This document shows positions 1 to 7,863 of a stretch of 64,000 bases of DNA, piece by piece. Origin of the DNA: Nocardia nova SH22a (GTDB lineage Bacteria; Actinomycetota; Actinomycetes; Mycobacteriales; Mycobacteriaceae); NCBI RefSeq assembly GCF_000523235.1, contig NZ_CP006850.1:6510001-6574000 (forward strand), read 5' to 3'. The stretch's first letter is position 1, and each line of letters begins with the position of its first letter. The translations under genes and the position numbers were made by a program. The notes under the pieces were generated by a model that saw nothing but the letters and a program-made list of their open reading frames with translations, was not told the DNA's origin and ran no database searches.

Positions 1-116
1 GACGCGTCCCCGACGGCGAAGCCCTCCGCCAGTCCCAGAAGCGGATCGACCGCATCGCCACCGCGCAAACCCTGCTCGCCCAGGCCGGCATGCGCCCCAC
101 CGGCGGCATCCGGTGA
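1..116 (+). CDS. C-terminal end of an unidentified protein
   Basis: Only the last 37 codons are inside the window; the frame enters at base 3 and stops at TGA 114-116. The visible tail is basic and helix-prone (Arg, Gln and Ala rich) and ends GGIR. The next gene starts at GTG 113 inside this stop, so the two are translationally coupled. No function can be assigned from the fragment. Confidence 0.6.
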   Translation, partial: RVPDGEALRQSQKRIDRIATAQTLLAQAGMRPTGGIR

Positions 117-811
117 GCAATGGATCTGCGGCGGCGCGAATTGGCATCACCCTCGACGAGTATGAGCAGCGTCGGGCAGCCGGGCAAAAGTGGTGCGGGC
201 GATGCAGGGCATGGCATCTGCGGTCGGCCTTCTCTGCTGATCGGTCCCGTGGAGACGGACTCTCCTCAGCATGTTTGCGGCATCGCCGAGCGGAAGCCGA
301 ACCGGCCCCACCTACTCCCGTGATCGAGCTTCCCCCAATCGATTTGGCCTATCTCGCAGGCATGATCGACGCCGACGGATACATCGGCGCCAACATAAGC
401 CGCACCAAAAGGTACGTCGGCGCCACGGTCGGCATCACCGGATGTAGGCGAGAGCCGCACGATCTTGCCGTCCAACTGTTCGGCGGTCAGGTGTCGACTT
501 ACCTGCCGAAGCACGACCGCGCCGGGCATCGCCCCCAACATCACTGGCAGAGAACCGGACAGCAGACCGTCCCAGTGATCACTGCGGTTCTGCCATACCT
601 CCGGGTCAAGCGCGATCAGGCGTACGCGGCGCTTGAACTGCAGGAGCGAGTCGCAGAGCGTCGGCTCGAGCGCACATCCGAAGACCCGTACCCATGGTTC
701 GGTCCGGATTACGACCCGTTCGAGCACCTCGTGGATTTCGCAGTATCCGAAGTGCAGGTGCGGAATCTGCGGGGTCATGCGCGGCTGGCGGCTATGGGGG
801 CAGGTTCGTGA
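113..811 (+). CDS. LAGLIDADG homing endonuclease-like protein
   Basis: This 232-residue protein carries one clear LAGLIDADG signature, YLAGMIDADGY, at residues 80-90. The two acidic residues of such motifs bind the catalytic metal and the helices form the dimer or domain interface. One motif implies a homodimer acting on a near-palindromic DNA site. The N-terminus has a small zinc-like cluster (C28, C31, C54, H57). The GTG start overlaps the preceding stop, so it is not inside an intron or intein; it looks like a free-standing mobile endonuclease in an early operon. The family call is firm and the target is unknown. Confidence 0.8.
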   Translation: MSNGSAAARIGITLDEYEQRRAAGQKWCGRCRAWHLRSAFSADRSRGDGLSSACLRHRRAEAEPAPPTPVIELPPIDLAYLAGMIDADGYIGANISRTKRYVGATVGITGCRREPHDLAVQLFGGQVSTYLPKHDRAGHRPQHHWQRTGQQTVPVITAVLPYLRVKRDQAYAALELQERVAERRLERTSEDPYPWFGPDYDPFEHLVDFAVSEVQVRNLRGHARLAAMGAGS

Positions 812-1269
812 GGCCCCCCTTCCCTTATTACGAATGGCCCGAGATCGAGCAGGCCTTGTGGCAGACCGTGTTGACGTTCACGACGCGGCTGCCCGCAGTG
901 CTGGACTCCGAGCTGGGGCGCGAGCATTCGATCACGCATTTCGAGTATCGGGTGCTGTCGGTACTCGCCGCAGCACCGGATCGCAGACTGCGGTTGAAAG
1001 TGCTTGCGCAACAAACGGATGCGTCACTGTCGCGCCTGTCGCACGTGATCCGAAAGCTGGGTAACCGCGGCTGGCTGACACGCATCGGCCGCCAACGCGA
1101 TGTCGACGCCGCCCTCACCGACACAGGCCTGGCAGTGGTCGAGAAGGCGGCACCGACAGCGCACTCGTTGGCTCGCCACCTGGTACTCGACGCACTCACT
1201 CCCGACGAAGCGGTCCAGTTACTGGCGCTGCTGAAAACCGCGACAGCCTCGACGGCGTCACCCACCTGA
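808..1269 (+). CDS. MarR-family transcription regulator
   Basis: A 153-residue winged helix-turn-helix protein of MarR length. An N-terminal dimerisation helix (about 10-40) leads into a wHTH at about 58-110, with a recognition helix (SLSRLSHVIRKLGNRGWLT) and a wing ending in the typical D...L T..G segment. Members usually bind palindromic operators as dimers and respond to small ligands; the ligand here is unknown. The GTG start at 808 overlaps the upstream TGA. An in-frame GTG at 694 lies inside the homing endonuclease gene and was not used. It is one of few regulators in the window, so it may control the early genes (inference). Confidence 0.8.
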   Translation: MRPPFPYYEWPEIEQALWQTVLTFTTRLPAVLDSELGREHSITHFEYRVLSVLAAAPDRRLRLKVLAQQTDASLSRLSHVIRKLGNRGWLTRIGRQRDVDAALTDTGLAVVEKAAPTAHSLARHLVLDALTPDEAVQLLALLKTATASTASPT

Positions 1270-1330
1270 CCGAATTCTGCCGCCGCGCCGGGATCAGCCT
1301 GGCCGACAACCTCGACTTGGAGAGCATGAA

Positions 1331-2011
1331 ATGACAAGCCCCATCGTATTTTTGGACACGGAGACCACAGGTCTGCATGCCGATCGCCGCGCATGGGAGA
1401 TCGCGATGATCCGGCGAGCCGACGGCCACGACAGCGCTGTCACTCTCCAGGTCACCGACGTGGATCTGTCGTCCGCCGAGCTGAAGGGTCTTCAGATCGG
1501 CGGCTTCTACGAGCGTCATCACCAGGCTGCACCGGCCGCCGACTACAAGTTCGCGCCGCTGAACCCGAAGCACCCGTACATGGGGCGAACCGATATCGAC
1601 GCTTTCGTCGGCACCGAAGCCGACGTCGCCAAGGTGGTCGAGCAGGTCACCCGCGGCGCCGACATCGTCGGCGTTGTACCGAATTTCGATACCGAAACCC
1701 TGGCCGCCATGCTCCGCCGTCACGCCCTGTGTCCGTCCTGGAACTACCACCTCATCGATGTCGTTCCACTGGCCGCCGGTTGGCTCCTGGGTGCTGCCGA
1801 GGTGTCGATGTGCGCGTCCGACGACGCGGGCGAGCCTCATTCCGAGACCGCGAAAGCCCGTCTTGCAGCAGCAGAGCTTCCGTGGAAGTCCGACGACCTG
1901 TCCCGCGCGGTCGGTATCGATCCGCCGAGCGAGGAATACCGGCACACCGCGATGGGCGACGCCGACTGGGCGAAGCGCCTGTTCGACCGGATCACCGGCA
2001 ACAACTGGTGA
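1331..2011 (+). CDS. DnaQ-like DEDDh 3'-5' exonuclease
   Basis: A 226-residue RNase H-fold exonuclease. ExoI is FLDTETTGL (D9, E11). ExoII contains the NFD near residue 120. ExoIII is HTAMGDAD near residue 206, giving the His of the DEDDh subclass. Such enzymes remove nucleotides from 3' ends of DNA or RNA using two metals, as proofreading subunits or in nucleic-acid turnover. No polymerase is fused or adjacent, so a degradative or end-processing role is plausible. The ATG start follows a GGAGAGC ribosome site. Bases 1270-1330 encode a short open peptide tail (ending NLDLESMK) with no convincing start. Confidence 0.8.
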   Translation: MTSPIVFLDTETTGLHADRRAWEIAMIRRADGHDSAVTLQVTDVDLSSAELKGLQIGGFYERHHQAAPAADYKFAPLNPKHPYMGRTDIDAFVGTEADVAKVVEQVTRGADIVGVVPNFDTETLAAMLRRHALCPSWNYHLIDVVPLAAGWLLGAAEVSMCASDDAGEPHSETAKARLAAAELPWKSDDLSRAVGIDPPSEEYRHTAMGDADWAKRLFDRITGNNW

Positions 2012-2048
2012 CGTCGCCCTCTTCCACCCCGAAACCCAGGAGACACAC

Positions 2049-2168
2049 ATGCACGCGATGATCGCCCGCTTCCTCATCCACCCGATCGGCACACCCGCCG
2101 AACTGCCCGCCGTGTTCGAGGCACCCGCCCTCGTGATCCTGCTGGCCCAGTCCTATGGCCCGGCATAA
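2049..2168 (+). CDS. Small hypothetical protein, 39 aa
   Basis: A short ORF with ATG at 2049 behind an AGGAGACACAC ribosome site. The product is hydrophobic towards the C-terminus (APALVILLAQSYGPA) and could be peripheral to the membrane, but the stretch is too short to call a transmembrane helix. No family is recognised. It sits between the exonuclease and a membrane-protein gene. Confidence 0.5.
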   Translation: MHAMIARFLIHPIGTPAELPAVFEAPALVILLAQSYGPA

Positions 2169-2212
2169 CCCAATCCTTCCAGGACACAACGCATTCCAGG
2201 AGAAGAAGCAAC

Positions 2213-2740
2213 ATGCGCGTCAACTATCAGCCCGCGCTCGACTGGGTGAGACACCACCACCTGGTCGTCGCCGCCATCTGCACCCCGTTCTTCATCGCGT
2301 CCACGTGGTTCGTCGACGAGAACACGCCCCGATATGTGGCCGTGCTGCAGCTCATCCCGGTCGTCGCATGGGTGTGGGTTCTCGTCGAGACCTACCTGCA
2401 CCCACACCGCATGTGTGACCGGTGCATCCACACGTTCATCGTCGATGGCGAGCAGAAGGCGCTCCGCCGCCGCCGGCTGCTCCGGGCTGAGCACTTCATG
2501 ATCGACCACAGCAAGGCAGTGCTCGGATACATCCTGGTCGGCCTGATCGCTGGCACGTTCCTGCCCGCGCCGTGGTGGCAGATCGTGAACACCGTGGTCT
2601 CGGTTTCGTGCCTGGTGCTCGTCGCTGTCGGATCCACCCACACCCGCTACCTGCGTTGGTGCCCGTGGTGCCGCGACGCCGGTGGCGACGGCGATCACGA
2701 GTTCATCCCGGACCCCGTCGAACGGGAGCGCGTCCGGTGA
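2213..2740 (+). CDS. Predicted membrane protein with CxxC motifs, 175 aa
   Basis: About four transmembrane segments are visible: roughly residues 17-34, 42-59, 103-120 and 125-143. Two CxxC pairs, CDRC after the second segment and CPWC near the C-terminus, lie on loops and could bind zinc or form disulfides. The start is preceded by a strong AGGAGAAGAAG site. The C-terminus overlaps the next gene (GTGA). No family is recognised; accessory membrane proteins of this size are common in actinophage early regions. Confidence 0.7.
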   Translation: MRVNYQPALDWVRHHHLVVAAICTPFFIASTWFVDENTPRYVAVLQLIPVVAWVWVLVETYLHPHRMCDRCIHTFIVDGEQKALRRRRLLRAEHFMIDHSKAVLGYILVGLIAGTFLPAPWWQIVNTVVSVSCLVLVAVGSTHTRYLRWCPWCRDAGGDGDHEFIPDPVERERVR

Positions 2741-2898
2741 ACGGCCACTCCACGCTGGCCTACCTCGCCGAGGCCGAACGCCGCGGCGCCGTCGGTACCA
2801 GCCTGATCGCCTGGAACGACTGCGGCTGCAGCATCTGCGAAATCCGGTTCCGCCACCGAGCGAATCCCCTGACCGTGCCCGAGGAGGACGTCGCGTGA
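2737..2898 (+). CDS. Small Cys-containing protein, 53 aa
   Basis: Starts at GTG 2737 inside the upstream stop and ends in the next start, giving the ladder of 4-base overlaps seen across this operon. It holds a compact CGCSICEIRF cluster that could chelate a metal with histidines nearby (RHRAN). No domain assignment. Confidence 0.6.
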   Translation: MNGHSTLAYLAEAERRGAVGTSLIAWNDCGCSICEIRFRHRANPLTVPEEDVA

Positions 2899-3281
2899 CC
2901 GTCCAGCAGTTCCGGGCGCGGGCCCGGGTCGAAGCGATCCAGTGGGACGGCAGCGCGGCCTGCGACGACGAAATCTTCGATTGGGCCATCGACGTGTGGT
3001 CCCGTCACGAGGACGGCCGTCCCAAGGCGATCCGGAATCTGTTCCTGTCGTTCCGGCCCGAGAACGATTTCACCGGAATGGAATTCGACGCCGACCGGAT
3101 CGCCCAATGGAAAGCGGAAGGGTTCTCGGCCGTCGTCTACGACAACAGCACCGGCCGATGGTCGGGTGTCCGCACCGGCGACTGGGTGGTCGCGGTCGAG
3201 CCCGAGACCTACCAGCCGATGTCCGTCGACAAATTCCACGCCACCTACGAACGGACCCCCCAGGAGACCGATCATGCCTGA
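2895..3281 (+). CDS. Phage protein of the VEAxxWDG/GDWV type, 128 aa
   Basis: The sequence follows the layout of a widespread small phage protein family: an N-terminal VEAIQWDG strand, a middle acidic region, then GDWVVAVEPETYQPMS near the C-terminus and a final F...Y helix. A second, longer member lies at 25466-25969 (KYRKKPVEVEAEHF ... GDWMIQD). The family has no established function that I know of. GTG start, 4-base overlap with the previous gene; the next gene starts 8 bases before its stop. Confidence 0.65.
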   Translation: MTVQQFRARARVEAIQWDGSAACDDEIFDWAIDVWSRHEDGRPKAIRNLFLSFRPENDFTGMEFDADRIAQWKAEGFSAVVYDNSTGRWSGVRTGDWVVAVEPETYQPMSVDKFHATYERTPQETDHA

Positions 3282-3609
3282 ACTCACTCCCGTCGATCAG
3301 CTGCTGTCCGTGACCGTGCTCGGCAAGCCCGCCTGCCAGCAGTGCACCGCGACCACCCGCAAGCTCGACAAGCTCGGTGTCCCCTACACCTACCGGGACG
3401 TCACCGACCCGGACGATCCCGGCGCCGCCGAACTCGTCCGGAAGCTCGGCTACACCGGACTGCCCGTCGTCACCGTGGGTGACATCCACTGGACCGGATT
3501 CCGCGACGCCCGCATCACGCGCCTCGCTGAAATCCACTCCGGCACCGCCGATATCGCCAGCCTCGACACGGTCGCGGAGCATTATCTCGAGGAGAACGGT
3601 GATGCGTGA
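3274..3609 (+). CDS. Glutaredoxin/NrdH-like redoxin
   Basis: A 111-residue thioredoxin-fold protein with a redox pair CQQC at residues 21-24 after the first strand (VTVLGKPA), a later cis-Pro motif (TGLPVV, about 64-69), and a DxHWTGFR segment where NrdH proteins have the glutathione/thioredoxin-binding region. NrdH redoxins donate electrons to class Ib ribonucleotide reductase. Many actinophages carry one, and the gene may boost dNTP supply using the host reductase, since no nrdE/F is in the window. The M at 3274 fits an AGGAGACCGATC ribosome site. Confidence 0.8.
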   Translation: MPELTPVDQLLSVTVLGKPACQQCTATTRKLDKLGVPYTYRDVTDPDDPGAAELVRKLGYTGLPVVTVGDIHWTGFRDARITRLAEIHSGTADIASLDTVAEHYLEENGDA

Positions 3610-4243
3610 TCAGACGATCGAGCAGTCACACCGCGTATTCCGGGCCGGGACCAGCGAGCACGTCCTGACGATCAAGCACGACGACGGCCTGTACCGGCAC
3701 CTGCACTGCGCCAAACCCGGCACCGGGATCTACAGCTTCGACATCGTCACCTGGCCCGGCCATCTGTCGATCGGCGGCGACCTCCAGGGGTACGTGTTCG
3801 CCCGCCAGCCAGACATGTTCGACTTCTTCGCCACCCACACTCACACCTTCGCCATCAACCCTGGTTATTGGAGTGAGAAAGTCGTGTCCGGGTCGGAGCA
3901 GCATCCGGAACGCGACTTCTGCCCCGACGTGTTCAAGGCCACGGTCGTCGAAGAGTTCATGTCCCAGCGTGACCGGTTCTGGCCGGACTCCGCGGACCTG
4001 TTCCGCCGCATCCGCCAGGACGTGATCGAGGCGGGCGGTGAGTACGCCGAGACCGCGCACGAAGCCTTGCGGACCTTCGAGTTCCATTCCCAGGGGCGCA
4101 CGTTCTACTTCTCCGATTGGTGGGAGCTGAACACGACGGACTGGTCGCCGCATTTCCTGCGCGCCTGCCACGCGATCGCCTGGGGCATCACCGAATACCG
4201 CAAAGCTAAGGCCAACCCCGAGGCGGTGACCGTCAATGCCTGA
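3602..4243 (+). CDS. Conserved actinophage hypothetical protein, 213 aa
   Basis: An acidic, aromatic-rich soluble protein. The first third reads like proteins seen repeatedly in actinophages and prophages (YSFDIVTWPGHLSIGGDLQG followed by a short FARQPDMFDFF helix). I know of no experimentally defined role. The ATG at 3602 overlaps the stop of the redoxin gene by 8 bases. It has no transmembrane segment or signal peptide. Confidence 0.7.
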   Translation: MRDQTIEQSHRVFRAGTSEHVLTIKHDDGLYRHLHCAKPGTGIYSFDIVTWPGHLSIGGDLQGYVFARQPDMFDFFATHTHTFAINPGYWSEKVVSGSEQHPERDFCPDVFKATVVEEFMSQRDRFWPDSADLFRRIRQDVIEAGGEYAETAHEALRTFEFHSQGRTFYFSDWWELNTTDWSPHFLRACHAIAWGITEYRKAKANPEAVTVNA

Positions 4244-4640
4244 CCAGACACGCTCCGAACACCTCACGGTGCCGACAGCAGCCGAGCGCATAGCCGGGTT
4301 GGAAACGCTCGCCGAGCGGCGCCGGATCCGTATGGCCGCGGCCGAGTTGGACGTGACCGAGGCACGCGAACGCATCGCCGCACTCGAAGCGCAGCTGCGC
4401 GATGAGGGAAACAGGGTCGGCCGACTGGAGGATGCGCTCCGCGCCGCATGCGCTGAGGGTTCCGACGCCCGCGCCCGCCTCGATGAACTGGAGACCGTCA
4501 TGTTCCGCGACGTGTCGCGCATGCTCGCCGATCTCGGAATCACCAACCCGCCGCCGCGGCTTGCTGCACTGCTGCGTGCCGAGGCCGACCAGCGGATGAG
4601 CGCGCTGACGCGCGAGCCCGAGGGAGCAGACCGTGACTGA
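4236..4640 (+). CDS. Coiled-coil protein with MPDQT start, 134 aa
   Basis: Long heptad-like helix at about residues 15-85 (AERIAGLETLAERRR, ARERIAALEAQLRDE). The first codons and flanking DNA (ATGCCTGACCAGACAC) recur at 7015 and, with GTG, at 7856, so this belongs to a family of locally duplicated coiled-coil genes. Function unknown; an oligomerisation or scaffolding role is only a guess. Confidence 0.65.
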   Translation: MPDQTRSEHLTVPTAAERIAGLETLAERRRIRMAAAELDVTEARERIAALEAQLRDEGNRVGRLEDALRAACAEGSDARARLDELETVMFRDVSRMLADLGITNPPPRLAALLRAEADQRMSALTREPEGADRD

Positions 4641-5241
4641 CCAGATACCGGACGCGCGTAAGCCAGCCCCGTTCAGCGATGGTGATCTCAGAGAGTTCGC
4701 CACCGGCCTCACCACGGCGAGCAATTCCTATGCGGCAGTGCAAGACCTGTCGACCGAACTGCTCGATGCCCGCGGCCGACTCGACGAAGTTTGCCGCCTC
4801 CACGCGAAAGCGGCCGACGGGCTGGCGCAGGCCCGCGGCTGGGCTGCCTGGTTCGCCGCCGAACGCGACCACATCTACCGGGCGCTCCACGCCATGGAAA
4901 CGGACCGGAATCAGCTACGCGCCCGGGTCAGCGAACTGTCCGCGGGCCAGGGCGAGTTGATCCGGAAGCTGTCGAAAGCGTCGGCTCGGCTGTGCGAGCT
5001 GGACGACGCCGCAGCTGCCGCTGGCGCTGCGGCGCGTGGCGGACTGTTCGCGGTCCCTGCCCCGGAGCCCGCACCGTGCCCGACCTGCAACGGCGCAGGG
5101 CGAGTAGCGAACACCGACGACCAAGAGCCGTGGTCGGCGTGGTCGAACCTGCCGCCCGGATCCGACGCCGCGGTCCGTCTCGGCCTGGTGCGACCGATCC
5201 CGTGCCCGACCTGCAACAGCGAGGAGAACGACCGTGGATAG
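4633..5241 (+). CDS. Coiled-coil protein with C-terminal zinc-ribbon pairs, 202 aa
   Basis: GTG start with TDQIPDA, a diverged version of the repeated DQT start block. A long coiled coil spans about residues 20-130. The C-terminus has two identical CPTCN knuckles (CPTCNGAGR and CPTCNSEEN) separated by about 40 residues, resembling half of a DnaJ-type zinc ribbon. It probably binds one zinc. Role unknown. Confidence 0.65.
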   Translation: MTDQIPDARKPAPFSDGDLREFATGLTTASNSYAAVQDLSTELLDARGRLDEVCRLHAKAADGLAQARGWAAWFAAERDHIYRALHAMETDRNQLRARVSELSAGQGELIRKLSKASARLCELDDAAAAAGAAARGGLFAVPAPEPAPCPTCNGAGRVANTDDQEPWSAWSNLPPGSDAAVRLGLVRPIPCPTCNSEENDRG

Positions 5242-5791
5242 TGCTCAGACCGTCTACTGCTACGACCTCGAATTCCTCGAGGATGGACGCACCATCGAAC
5301 TCATCTCCATCGGCCTCGTGTCCGAGACCGGCCGCGAGTACTACGCGGTCAACGCCGACATGCCGGTCGATCGGATCAAGAACAACCGCTGGCTGATGAA
5401 CAACGTGTGGCCGTCGCTGCCTCTGCGCGGGCGCAAGGTGAACACCGGCTATCCGAGCGGCGAGAGCGTCGGCGTACTCGACACCGCCTCGACGTTGCTG
5501 CGCCCCCGCTGGGTGATTGCGAACGAGGTCCGCGAATTCCTCCTCGCCGAGGACGAACCCGTGCTGTGGGCGGATTTCGGGGCCTACGACCATGTGGCCC
5601 TCTGCCAGCTGTGGGGCCCGATGATCCGGAAGCCGGAAGGCATCCCGATGTTCACCCACGACCTCGAGCAGGCTATCGCGCTGGTCCCCGGGTTCGTGAA
5701 ACCCGAACAGGCCGAAGGCCAGCACAACGCGCTCGAGGATGCCCGCCACAACATGCGCGTCCTGCGTGCACTGTGGGAGGCCGCTCGATGA
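5234..5791 (+). CDS. 3'-5' exoribonuclease, Rv2179c-like
   Basis: 185 residues matching the DEDDh exoribonuclease family typified by mycobacterial Rv2179c. ExoI is YDLEFLEDGRTIELISIG (D and E metal ligands). The middle has LWADFGAYDHVALCQLWGPM. ExoIII is NALEDARHNMRVL, with an Asn where the usual His would precede ALxDA and a His two residues earlier (QHNALEDA). Family members trim 3' overhangs of structured RNA or DNA. With RtcB and Ro60 encoded 13 kb downstream, a role in RNA end processing is possible. GTG start, 8-base overlap with the upstream gene. Confidence 0.8.
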   Translation: MDSAQTVYCYDLEFLEDGRTIELISIGLVSETGREYYAVNADMPVDRIKNNRWLMNNVWPSLPLRGRKVNTGYPSGESVGVLDTASTLLRPRWVIANEVREFLLAEDEPVLWADFGAYDHVALCQLWGPMIRKPEGIPMFTHDLEQAIALVPGFVKPEQAEGQHNALEDARHNMRVLRALWEAAR

Positions 5792-6270
5792 GCGACATCC
5801 GTGTAATCGTTACCGGCTCACGGGATTACCCCACCCCGGAGCATGTGCACGCTGCGCTGACCGCCGCACTGTTTACGTGTTGCGGCGGCCCGTCCGCCAC
5901 TCTCACCGTCGTGCACGGCGCCTGCCCCACCGGCGCTGACGCCTTCGCGCACGAATGGTGCCAGCAGACCGACAACATCGTCGCGGGCGTGCTCGAGGAA
6001 CCGCATCCGGCGGACTGGGACACCTGCACCCCGGCCTGCTACCACCGGCCGCGCACCAACCCCGACGGCAGCAACCGCTGCCCGGCCGCGGGACCGCGCC
6101 GGAACACCGAAATGGTCGAGCGCGGCGCCGATCTGGTCCTCGGATTCCCGCTCGACGGTCCGCGCAGCAAATCCCGCGGCACCTACGACTGCATGGACAA
6201 GGCCATCGGCGTGATCCCGGTCTGGTTCCGCACGCCCAGCGCACACGAATTGACGGAGGCCCGCCGATGA
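5788..6270 (+). CDS. SLOG-domain protein, YspA (DUF2493)-like
   Basis: A 160-residue Rossmann-like SLOG protein. VTGSRDYPT is the nucleotide-binding loop at residues 8-16, VVHGACPTGAD the second, and RNTEMVERGADLVLGF the conserved C-terminal block. YspA-like SLOG proteins are predicted to bind or process nucleotides or ADP-ribose-like ligands and are common in phages. A central insert rich in Cys and Pro (CTPACYHRPRTNPDG) is typical of actinophage versions. ATG overlaps the previous stop. Confidence 0.8.
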   Translation: MSDIRVIVTGSRDYPTPEHVHAALTAALFTCCGGPSATLTVVHGACPTGADAFAHEWCQQTDNIVAGVLEEPHPADWDTCTPACYHRPRTNPDGSNRCPAAGPRRNTEMVERGADLVLGFPLDGPRSKSRGTYDCMDKAIGVIPVWFRTPSAHELTEARR

Positions 6271-7022
6271 CCAGCAACGAGGAACAACGCCACGCCGAGA
6301 TCATCGAAGTCGACGGCGGCCGAATGCTCATCCACGGCCGCGAGCCGCTGGACGAAGCGAGCCGCGCCGCGGTGCTCGAGGTCGCCCGGTCAGCGAAGGC
6401 GTTGGTGGATGCGGCCCGGCCGACCGACGAGCAGATGCGGAAGTGGTCCGACAAGCTCGCCGGTATGCCGACCAAGGGGTTGGGTGCGCAGTTCCTGGCC
6501 GGGCGGCTGCTCCGCGAGCTGGAAGCCGAGCGCGCCCGGCACGCCGAAACCGAGGCGAAGTACCAGGAGTGCGAGGCACACCTGACCACGGCACTGGACC
6601 ACATCGACAAACAGGCTGTGCCGCAACCTGATACGACCCGGATCGAACAGGCTCTGGTCATCGCCTGGGATGACGGCAACGCCACCGGACTCGACGGCTG
6701 GACCGGGCCCGGCCGCGGCGCCGGAGATGTCGACGACGAAGCGATCCGCCGCCGCAATCGCTCGCTCCGCAAGCTCCTGACCGAACTCGCCCAGCCAGCC
6801 AGCGTCCCACCACCGGTCACGGTCGGGTACCTGGTCGGCTGGCAGGACGACGACAGCCAGGTCCGCGTCGAGCTGGACGAAGAAGAAAACATCGTGTCCG
6901 GCGCGAGCACCAACGCGTACGCCTACATCGGCGACGCGCGGGAGTTCGTTGCCGAGCTCGGGCCCAGCGACCCCGACACCCAATTCAAGGTCTACGGACT
7001 GCGGGAGATGCCCAATGCCTGA
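6267..7022 (+). CDS. Hypothetical protein with coiled coil, 251 aa
   Basis: Begins at ATG 6267 within the preceding stop. An amphipathic/coiled-coil region lies at about residues 70-120 (LLRELEAERARHAETEAKYQ). The C-terminal third looks globular (TVGYLVGWQDDDSQVRVEL), with alternating strands. It ends PNA, and the next MPDQT gene begins inside its last codons. No family recognised. Confidence 0.6.
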   Translation: MTSNEEQRHAEIIEVDGGRMLIHGREPLDEASRAAVLEVARSAKALVDAARPTDEQMRKWSDKLAGMPTKGLGAQFLAGRLLRELEAERARHAETEAKYQECEAHLTTALDHIDKQAVPQPDTTRIEQALVIAWDDGNATGLDGWTGPGRGAGDVDDEAIRRRNRSLRKLLTELAQPASVPPPVTVGYLVGWQDDDSQVRVELDEEENIVSGASTNAYAYIGDAREFVAELGPSDPDTQFKVYGLREMPNA

Positions 7023-7863
7023 CCAGACACCCGAACCGCCCATCGACATCGAGGATCTCACCCCCGCTGGCCCGATGTCCGGTAGCCCGAACTATGAAGA
7101 CAACTGGCGACTTCAGTGGATGCGCGAGCAGGAGGAAGCGCGCGCACGCCAGACTGCCGACCCGGTCTCCCTGCCATCGGATGCCGCGCTGGCCGATCTG
7201 CGTGCCCGGCTCATCGAGGACGGCGTCATCCCGCCTTCGGACGACCCGGCGCCCGAGATCACACCTGCCGCACGCAGGTTCGCCGAGGACATGACCACGG
7301 CCAACCGGATGCCGTTCGCGGAACTGGTCGTGCGGTACGCCCGTGCCCTGTCCGCGCTCCGGACCGTGCAGGCATCCCGCTATCAGTGGATGGGCATCGC
7401 CCAGCATTTGCAGTCCTACGGCCGGAATATGCAGCAGGTCGCGGCGACCAACGCGGACGCTCATGACCGTTTGCGCGATCGTGTCGCCGCGGAGGAACGT
7501 CGCACAGGCGAGGCGGCCCGTTTGCTGGCTGCCGAGAGCGCGCAGGTGGCCACCTTGAAGGCTGATCGCAACGTCATCACCGGGCAGCTTCGGGGGTCGC
7601 GGATGCTTGTGTCCGAACGTGATACCGAACTGGCCGTCGCCCGCGCCCGTATCGCCGAGTTGGAGCGTCTTGTCGACGTCGCCGAGGAGTCGCGCACGGA
7701 TCTGATTGGGCAACTCGACAGAGCCAATGCTCGCGCCGCCGAGCTGGAGGAGCAGAGCGGGTTGCAGGCCGCATATGAAGCGTGGCTTCACGGTCAACAC
7801 GGCATCGACGAGAGCTACTACAGCGACTTCTTGGAATGGCGGAAGGAGGCGACCGGTGCCTGA
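7015..7863 (+). CDS. Coiled-coil protein with MPDQT start, 282 aa
   Basis: The second MPDQT gene. After a proline-rich head there is a helical region and a long coiled coil at about residues 150-250, including ARARIAELERL, which recurs in the neighbour at 7856. The two genes share a 20-base DNA match at about 7638 and 8067, so duplication is recent enough to see at DNA level. No enzymatic motif is present; function unknown. Confidence 0.65.
   Translation: MPDQTPEPPIDIEDLTPAGPMSGSPNYEDNWRLQWMREQEEARARQTADPVSLPSDAALADLRARLIEDGVIPPSDDPAPEITPAARRFAEDMTTANRMPFAELVVRYARALSALRTVQASRYQWMGIAQHLQSYGRNMQQVAATNADAHDRLRDRVAAEERRTGEAARLLAAESAQVATLKADRNVITGQLRGSRMLVSERDTELAVARARIAELERLVDVAEESRTDLIGQLDRANARAAELEEQSGLQAAYEAWLHGQHGIDESYYSDFLEWRKEATGA

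Noticed and set aside
1270..1334. Short open tail ending NLDLESMK before the exonuclease
   Set aside because: No ATG, GTG or TTG with a ribosome site gives a sensible start; may be the remnant of a lost gene.
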